From positions 3,102,501 to 3,166,500 of the forward strand of contig NC_088295.1 of the NCBI RefSeq assembly GCF_032854445.1: DNA of 64,000 nucleotides, in the 5' to 3' direction. Every line of letters starts with the position of its first letter. Within the stretch, counting starts at the first letter, position 1. This DNA comes from Liolophura sinensis. Its lineage: Eukaryota; Mollusca; Polyplacophora; Chitonida; Chitonidae. Of this stretch, positions 58,401 through 64,000 are shown in pieces. The notes beneath the pieces are model-generated. The model had not been told where the DNA came from. It did not search any database and saw only the letters and a program-made list of their open reading frames with translations. A program made the position numbers and the translations under genes.

Positions 58401-60406
58401 TTCACCTTGTGTATAACACACGGCCATAAGCAGCATGTGTTATAGCCTTGTGTATAATACACGACCATAAGCAGCATGTGTTATAGTAATGTGTACAACG
58501 CACGGCCATAATCAGCATGTGTTACAGCCGTGTGTATAATACACGGCCATCAGCAGCATGTGTTTCAGCCCTGTGTATAATACACGGCCAAAAGCAGCAT
58601 GTGTTTCACCCGTGTTTAACACACGGCCATAAGCAGCATGTGTTACAGCCCTGTGTATATTACACGGCCATTAGCAGCATGTGTTATAGTCTTGTGTATA
58701 ATATTCGGCCATAATCAGCATGTGTTACAGCCCTGTGTATAACCCACGGCCATAAGCAGCATGTGTTGCAGCCATGTGTATAATACATGGCCATAAGCAG
58801 CATGTGTTTCACCCCTGTGTATAACACACGGCCATAAGCAGCATGTGTTACAGCCCTGTGTATAACACAAGTCCATAAGCAGCATGTGTTACAGCCCTGT
58901 GTATAATACACTGCCATAAGCAGCATGTGTTTCACCCCTGTGTATAACACTTGTCCATAAGCAGCATGTGTTACAGCCCTGTGTATAATACACTGCCATA
59001 AGCAGCATGTGTTTCACCCCTGTGTATAACACTTGTCCATAAGCAGCATGTGTTACAGCCCTGTGTATAATACACGACCATAAGCAGCATGTGTTATAGT
59101 CATGTGTATACTATACGACCATAATCAGCATGTGTTACAGCCCTGTGTATAACACACGGCCATAGTCAGCATATGTTCCAGTCCTGTGCATAACACACGG
59201 TCTTAATCAGCATGTTTTATAGCCATGTGTATAATACACGGCCATAAACAGCATGTGTTCCAGCCCTGTGCATAACACACGACTATAATCAGCACATGTT
59301 CAAGCCTTGTATATAATACACGGCCATAAGCAGCTTGTGTTCCAGCCCTGTGTATAATACATGGCTTTATTCATCCTTTGATCCATCTGATGGTATAATA
59401 TGCCGATGTTTTCAGCATGTGTTCTAATCTAGCTTTAAGATGAGTTGTATGTGCTCGTAGCTCATCTTCCACATAAGGTGCTTGTAATTCTGAATTCACA
59501 CCACCTCATTATGCAGAAACAATAAAGACTTAATCCCAGCGGACGGCATCGGAACCCTTACACACGAATCACGTCACTTCGTTGTTCGTTTGGATTCGAC
59601 TGGTCTTCCAAAAGTCGGATATTTTTTTTCCTATTATAGTTGCTTATGGTTCCTTTTATTTATTATTAAAACAAAAATGAATGTTAAAACTTTCAAACCT
59701 TTTATCAGTCGCCCTTTTAATAATAGTATATGTCTTCATCTTCTTAATTTCAATCCAAACGTTCTGCGGGTTTATCTTTTTTTCCGGAACATGCCGAGTA
59801 CGACCGACTGGAATCGAAGCCAACGATTAGCAACGTTTGTTTTGTTGTCCTTGGGTCAGACACATTTGTGTTGATTCTCACGTTATGCTTTTTATAAGTG
59901 GTGAATATCTTGCTGAGAAGAACTCAGGCTCAATTGTTTTTGCCATGTGTATAATGTAGGACAGCTGGGTGAAGCGTTTCGTGGTCTAGTGGTTAAAGGT
60001 GCCTCTCATTGTTTGGGACAAACACGGTTCAAACCCAGTTTGGGTCAGCTAACGTGTAGTTTACCCGTCCTGGCTATTCGTGGAGCCATTTGTGATCCAC
60101 GAAATTGTTTTCCATATATCCTTCTTATAAATCTCACCGGCATCGTTTAAACGAAATATTCTGCAGATGGCGTTATATGAAATCAAAAATATAAAAAATG
60201 TATAATGTACGTGTGTATTGTTTTGCTCTGCAGCTCCTCAGACCACGTGCCCCAGCTCCGGCCTGGTGTACCTCCGTAAGCCGGACGACTGCTCCGCCTA
60301 CTACATCTGCTGGGCTGGAGTACGCTACGAGAGTAAATGCAGTGGAAATTTGTACTTCAGCGAGGATGGATACTGTGATTTCCCGTGGAATGTAGACTGT
60401 TCGTGA
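46418..60406 (+). CDS. Secreted GH18 chitinase, three CBM14 (gene 2, 14 exons)
   Basis: Exons: 46418-46496, 47646-47808, 47959-48217, 48672-48793, 49212-49299, 49592-49777, 50160-50282, 50480-50601, 50718-50803, 51686-51869, 52301-52431, 53638-53815, 54402-54421, 60234-60406. All junctions are GT..AG; the total is 1914 nt, 637 codons plus TGA, in frame. Residues 1-26 are a signal peptide. The GH18 domain spans about 29-385: GGW at 102-104, catalytic DGLDLDWE at 138-145 (acid/base E145), IMTYD in exon 5, SYGRTF in exon 6, W355 in GAMLWSLDLDD. Then come a CBM14 (about 415-469), a Thr/Ser-rich mucin-like linker (exon 11), a second CBM14 (about 518-571), a 20-nt microexon and a third CBM14 (581-637), each with six Cys. 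Intron phases of exons 1-9 match gene 1 exactly, so the two are paralogues. It is predicted to act on chitin outside the cell. I chose the start at 46418 over an in-frame ATG at 46337 because it gives a clean signal peptide. Confidence 0.94.
46995..47430. repeat. Degenerate ~30-bp repeat (intron 1 of gene 2)
   Basis: Repeated cgcgtgaccgtgcgactgaa units of about 32 bp, turning into attcccgtgaccttgtgact units further right. About 13 diverged copies, CpG-rich on the left. Confidence 0.8.
51300..51562 (+). mobile_element. SINE copy in intron 9 of gene 2
   Basis: Plus-orientation copy with the B-box-like gcaagttcgagtccagctca, the ctcatgctggcttcctctcc body, caacctgcggatgg and the gtacggcgtaaaacacc tail followed by ataaataaataaata. 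The A box region is partly degraded. Confidence 0.85.
51563..51660 (+). mobile_element. Second SINE-like tail fused downstream
   Basis: Directly after the SINE tail comes gtgagtgactgcttggggtt, taacgtcgtacc and cagtcatatgacgacgaa, ending in another aaataaataaata tail. The sequence differs from the main family, so two elements are joined head to tail; this type also looks like a lophotrochozoan interspersed repeat. Confidence 0.6.
51900..52160. repeat. Degenerate ~62-bp repeat (intron 10 of gene 2)
   Basis: Three to four diverged units sharing caccacccattaccaccag and a gtttacatatgcata-type segment. Short and partly decayed. Confidence 0.6.
52700..53330. repeat. Degenerate repeat region (intron 11 of gene 2)
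   Basis: Loose repetition of aacgccgttgc/ttctagtgt and gacagtgaaaa elements at roughly 100-bp spacing. It is too diverged to fix a period by eye. Confidence 0.45.
53366..53515 (-). mobile_element. SINE 3' fragment, minus orientation (intron 11)
   Basis: Well-preserved reversed copy: ttatttatttgattggtg, ttttacgccgtactcaag, aatatttcacttatacgacg, gtggccagcataatggtggg, ending at cccttcccacgta. The head is missing. It sits about 120 bp before the exon 12 acceptor. Confidence 0.85.
54640..59370. repeat. 41-bp tandem array filling intron 13 of gene 2
   Basis: More than 110 units of about 41 bp: ggccataagcagcatgtg, ttacagccctgtgtataa, cacac. The left third is more diverged. A 1122-bp block is tandemly duplicated almost perfectly: aatacacggc starting at 56661 recurs at 57783, and acggccatagtcag at 56901 recurs at 58023. 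Open frames on both strands are repeat artefacts inside an intron. Confidence 0.94.
59371..59975. other. Non-repetitive part of intron 13
   Basis: Between the 41-bp array and the second SINE type. A 94-codon frame at 59590-59874 shows no known domain; nothing else is supported. Confidence 0.45.
59976..60199 (+). mobile_element. Second tRNA-headed SINE type
   Basis: tRNA-like head with A box tggtctagtggtta (59982-59995) and B box ggttcaaaccc (60026-60036), followed by a unique body and an aacgaaatattctgcagatg end with an A-rich tail near 60180-60199. It does not share the body of the main SINE family. It ends about 35 bp before the last exon of chitinase gene 2. Confidence 0.65.
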
Positions 60407-60714
60407 GCTCTGTGCACATGAATTATCCAAGTGACAAATGCAATCTCCCGCTGCTATATGCTTCTAAAGCTAGGACCTTAGCCCGCGACAGGATACTCTT
60501 TGTGCACCACACGACATGGAGACACTACCAGAGTATTACATGTCGCTTTTATAACATTTCTAACCTCTCACCACAGACACAACTGTTGGCTCTCATCCGC
60601 CAAGCAACTGAATACAAATGGTGCATTTCTTTGTTCGCATGTGATGTGGTTGTATTACCTTTCCTATCAATTCTACTTGTGTATACATGTCTATTAAGTC
60701 GGCGGAGAATAAGC

Positions 60715-60775
60715 TATGGCATATATCGTGACATGGTGGCATATATCGTGACATGGTGGCATATACCGTGACATG
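60715..60775 (+). repeat. 20-bp repeat, three copies, in the gene 2 3' UTR
   Basis: Three tandem copies of gcatatatcgtgacatggtg (third copy slightly changed), about 310 bp after the stop codon and before the candidate poly(A) signal. Confidence 0.8.
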
Positions 60776-60920
60776 GACATTCCTTGTTTATATTGGCATT
60801 TTCATGATTATGTCAAATATTACCTGTGACAAGAAACAAGTATTTATATGAAGAATCACGATGAAAACTTTGATGAGATATAGTGAACAGATCTTGAATG
60901 GCTGAATGATTGTAATAGTA

Positions 60921-60926
60921 AATAAA
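60921..60926 (+). promoter_or_regulatory. Candidate poly(A) signal of chitinase gene 2
   Basis: AATAAA in gtaaataaatcat, 515 nt after the stop codon, in AT-rich sequence. It is the first canonical hexamer seen downstream of the stop; usage is inferred. Confidence 0.5.
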
Positions 60927-61429
60927 TCATATATAGCTTTTTATCCGTTTTATGGCTTCTGTTAAGATACGCATGTATGTCATTCAGCTAGGTGTTGGTA
61001 CGCCCATGCGCTTGAATTCAAAACCGACAATTTCACAAAATGGTTTAAAGCGACAGGCCCCGGGGTCACGAAGCCATCTTAGACATATGCCAAAATTTCA
61101 AAATTTTTATTTTTTAAAATTTATATTTCTTACGTAACAAAGGTCAAAATATTGTGTGACGATGTAAATTCTGGATGAGTTATTCCAAAACAATGCCCAG
61201 CTAAAATAACGGAAAGGACCATACAAAGTTTAATAACTGAACTTTAGACCTACGTCTAAATATCTCTTGGTGATCCCGAGGCATGGGGTCTATTGACTAG
61301 AAAAACCAAGCCATTTTCAAATCCTGTTTCAGTCAGGATTAATCGTTGAAAAATATGCAGGTCACGGGTACGGCAAAGCGTGGTAACACAGGAAAATAGA
61401 CGCATGGTGCTTGTAATGTCTGTCTACCT
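60927..61429. other. Intergenic, no gene recognised
   Basis: Non-repetitive sequence after the end of chitinase gene 2; nothing recognisable. Confidence 0.45.
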
Positions 61430-62490
61430 CGATAGTAATATTGTCAGAACCAGCTAATCCAGCTACCTGTGTCTTTTGTTTACTACCATAGCAATATTGT
61501 TAGAACAGTGACTCCAGCTGCCTGTATATGTTGTCTATCGCTCAATTAATATTGTGAAAACAGTGACTCCACCTGCCTTTGACTGTTGTCTACCACCATA
61601 GAAATATTGCCAGAACAGTAGCCCCAGTGGTATGTGTCTGTTGTCTATCACTCCATCAATATTGTCAGAGCAGTGAATCCAGTGGTATGTGTCTGTTGTC
61701 TATCACTCCATCAATATCATCAGAACAGTGATCCCAGTTGTATGTGTCTGTTGTCTACCACCCCCATCAAAATGGCCAGAACAGTGACCCCAGTGGTATG
61801 TGTCTGTTGTCTATCACTCCATCAATATTGTCAGAACATTGAGTCCAGCTGTCTGTTGTTTACTACCGTAGCAATATCATCAGAACAGTGACCCCAGTTG
61901 TATGTGTCTGTTGTCTACCACCCCCATCAAAATGGCCAGAACAGTGACCCCAGTGGTATGTGTCTGTTGTCTATCACTCCATCAATATTGTCAGAACATT
62001 GAGTCCAGCTGTCTGTTGTTTACTACTGTAGCAATATCATCAGAACAGTGACCCCAGTTGTATGTGTCTGTTGTCTACCACCCCCATCAAAATGGCCAGA
62101 ACAGTGACCCCAGTGGTATGTGTCTGTTGTCTATCACTCCATCAATATTGTCAGAACATTGACTCCAGCTGTTTGTTGTTTACTACCGTAGCAATATCAT
62201 CAGAACAGTGACCCCAGTTGTATGTGTCTGTTGTCTACCACCCCCATCAAAATGGCCAGAACAGTGACCCCAGTTGTATGCGTCTGTTGTCTATCACCCC
62301 ATCAATATTGTCAGAGCAGTGACTCCAGCTGTCTCTGTCTGCTGTCTACCACCGTAGCAATATTGCCAGAACAGTGATCCCAACTGTCTGTGTCTGCCGT
62401 CTACCACCGTAGCCATATTGTCAGAACAGTAATCCCAACTGTCTGTTCCTGCTGTCTACAACCGTAGCCATATTGTCAGAACACTGACTT
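61430..62490. repeat. ~53-bp tandem repeat with 160-bp higher-order unit
   Basis: Units carry cagaacagtgaccccag, tgtctgttgtctac and atcaatattgt. A marker sequence aatggccaga lies at 61771, 61931, 62091 and 62251, exactly 160 bp apart, so three monomers form the higher-order unit in the centre. It abuts the last exon of the minus-strand LU-domain gene. Confidence 0.9.
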
Positions 62491-62507
62491 CTCCATTCAG
62501 CTGTCCA

Positions 62508-64000
62508 CTACCACAACAATACTGCCATCAGAGCAGCCACACATGGGATGAACCTGCCCCTATCCTGTGGGGTAGACCCCAGCACTCCGTTGTCCGTGTT
62601 ACAGCCATTAGCTTGGTTACAACAAGAGGTGCATCGTAATCTTGTTATACCGAAGCCTTCATAGCGGCAACCCCAGTAACACAGGTCCGTACAACCTCGC
62701 TCCATAGTCACCACATAGCCATTCCACTCCACCCGCTCAACCTGCCAATAAACAACAACAACACATGTGTATTACTCTCATACTCTAGTGTTTACCAGAG
62801 TCAGCAAGTAGTGGTGGAGTAGTTACCAATAAATATGGACATCTAATTGTTACACCAGCAACAACAACACATGTGTATTACTCTCATACTCTAGTGTTTA
62901 CCAGAGTCAGCAAGTAGTGGTGGAGTAGTTACCGATAAATATGGTCATCTGGTTGTTACACCAGCAACAACAACACATGTGTATTACTCTCATACTCTAG
63001 TGTTTACCAGAGTCAGCAAGTAGTGGTGGAGTAGTTACCGATAAATATGGTCATCTGGTTGTTACACCAGCAACAACAACACATGTGTATTACTCTCATA
63101 CTCTAGTGTTTACCAGAGTCAGCAAGTAGTGGTGGAGTAGTTACCGATAAATATGGTCATCTGGTTGTTACAAAAGCAACAACAACGCAAGCAACAACAA
63201 TAGTAGCTTGTCTCGCTGAAAGAGTAAAGCCCATCTCTCTGACATCACAGCTGCATCTCAATAGCGGTCTGCCACATTACTGTCACGCCTGTCAAGTCGC
63301 CACGCCTGTCGAGTTGCCACGCCTGTCAAGTTGCCGCGCCTGGCAAGTCGTCACGCCTGTCAAGTCGTCACGCCTGGCAAGTCGTCACGCCGGTCAAGTC
63401 ATCACGCATGTCAAGTCGCCACGCCTGTCAAGTCGTCACGCCTCTCACGTCATCACGCCTGTCAAGTCGGCACGTCTGTCAGTATTTTACCGAAGATATC
63501 CATCACATCTACGTGTACTTTAAAGTAGTTCTGTAAGTCAAGTTAATATGATCATAGCCACTTTAAAGTAGGCTTAGCTGTGAAAGTCATATTGTTGAAC
63601 TCATCATCTTATATTAACTTCATAACTTATTCAGCCTTAGACGTGCCTTGCAGTAATTATTCACATTAGCATTACAGCGGCATTTAGACTCACCTTACGG
63701 TATTCATCGGACTAGCCATACACCGGCATTTACACTCACCTTAAGGTATTCATCGGACCAGCCCTACACCAGCATTTAGACCCACCTAACGATATTCAAT
63801 GCATCCGATTTTATACAGCGGCATTTAGACTCCCCTTATGTCCCGTCATCATAAGTGTATAACTGAATGTATTCTTGAGTAGGGCGTAAAACACCAATCA
63901 TATATACATTAACATCGTCATTTCGACTCACCTTACAGTAGCGATCAGAAAATCCGCACCTCCTGAGGTGTAGTCGGGTTGGAAACCTCTGACAGTCGGT
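62508..64000 (-). CDS. LU-domain (Ly6/uPAR-like) protein, last two exons, partial
   Basis: Exons on the minus strand: 63932-64000 (continues beyond the window) and 62508-62741, joined in phase 0 with donor AAG|gtgagt and acceptor ttggcag|GTT; the stop is TAG at 62508-62510. Together 100 visible residues with ten Cys, including RRCGFSDRYC, RGCTDLCYWGC and the closing CCNQANGCN, the CCx(n)CN signature of LU three-finger domains. The C-terminus is hydrophobic (VAALMAVLLW), typical of a GPI-anchor signal, so a cell-surface protein is likely. The signal peptide and first exon lie outside the window. Partner and role are unknown. Confidence 0.8.
62757..63190. repeat. 106-bp tandem repeat (intron of the LU gene)
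   Basis: Four near-identical 106-bp units: acacatgtgtattactc begins at 62761, 62867, 62973 and 63079. They sit immediately upstream (gene sense) of the last LU exon; only about 15 bp separate the acceptor from the array. Confidence 0.93.
63285..63490. repeat. 17-bp tandem repeat
   Basis: About 11 copies of cacgcctgtcaagtcgt with single-base variants, in the same intron of the LU gene. Confidence 0.9.
63690..63835. repeat. ~55-bp repeat, about three copies
   Basis: Repeated ggcatttagactcacctta and ggtattcatcgga elements. Each unit contains a minus-strand donor-like sequence (taaggtgagtc), matching the real donor of the LU exon at 63931. Confidence 0.7.
63845..63905 (+). mobile_element. SINE tail fragment
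   Basis: Ends with gtattcttgagtagggcgta and aaacaccaatcatata, the 3' end of the main SINE; everything upstream is missing. Confidence 0.65.

Noticed and set aside
59976-60045. True tRNA gene
   Set aside because: A and B boxes are present, but no convincing acceptor stem pairing is visible and an A-tailed body follows, so it is a SINE head.

Overview
This window is animal nuclear DNA. It contains intron-rich genes with canonical GT..AG splice sites, tRNA-headed SINEs, very abundant tandem repeats, a decayed Polinton/Maverick (adintovirus-like) element and a decayed reverse transcriptase. The gene content (two secreted GH18 chitinases with CBM14 chitin-binding domains and a cysteine-rich Ly6/uPAR-like protein) and the SINE type suggest a marine lophotrochozoan, most likely a mollusc. 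The species cannot be fixed from the sequence alone. It is not prokaryotic, and most long open frames are artefacts of repeats whose period is a multiple of three.

Layout. 1-11.7 kb: intergenic DNA with eight or more tandem arrays (monomers of about 28, 60, 38, 32, 29, 60 and 52-56 bp). 11.76-20.9 kb: chitinase gene 1 on the + strand, 10 coding exons, 483 codons, one CBM14; arrays lie in introns 2, 4 and 9 and directly touch exon edges. 21.3-22.2 kb: a 32-bp array. 24.6-30.3 kb: a broken Polinton with, in order, a 94-bp palindrome, integrase C-terminus, packaging ATPase, small virion-type proteins, capsid protein and adenain-like protease on +, and family B DNA polymerase on -. 30.9-34.9 kb: a 45-bp array with higher-order structure. 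34.9-39.8 kb: little recognisable apart from one full SINE. 39.8-45.9 kb: a 43-bp array split by a reverse transcriptase remnant. 46.4-60.4 kb: chitinase gene 2 on +, 14 coding exons, 637 codons, three CBM14 domains; a 41-bp array of about 4.7 kb fills its last intron. 61.4-64 kb: more arrays and, on the - strand, the last two exons of an LU-domain gene that runs off the window.

The two chitinases are tandem paralogues in the same orientation. All nine intron phases of the GH18 part agree, and exons 6 and 7 have identical lengths (186 and 123 nt). Both keep the catalytic DxxDxDxE motif, so both should be active secreted chitinases (digestion, defence, or shell/cuticle remodelling), differing in the number of chitin-binding modules.

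The most unusual signal is how tandem repeats relate to splicing in gene 1. The exon 3 acceptor is the last of four 53-bp repeats that each carry an acceptor-like sequence. The exon 4 donor is the first of a 34-bp repeat series in which most units carry a consensus donor. By summing coordinates, tandem arrays make up roughly 40% of the window.
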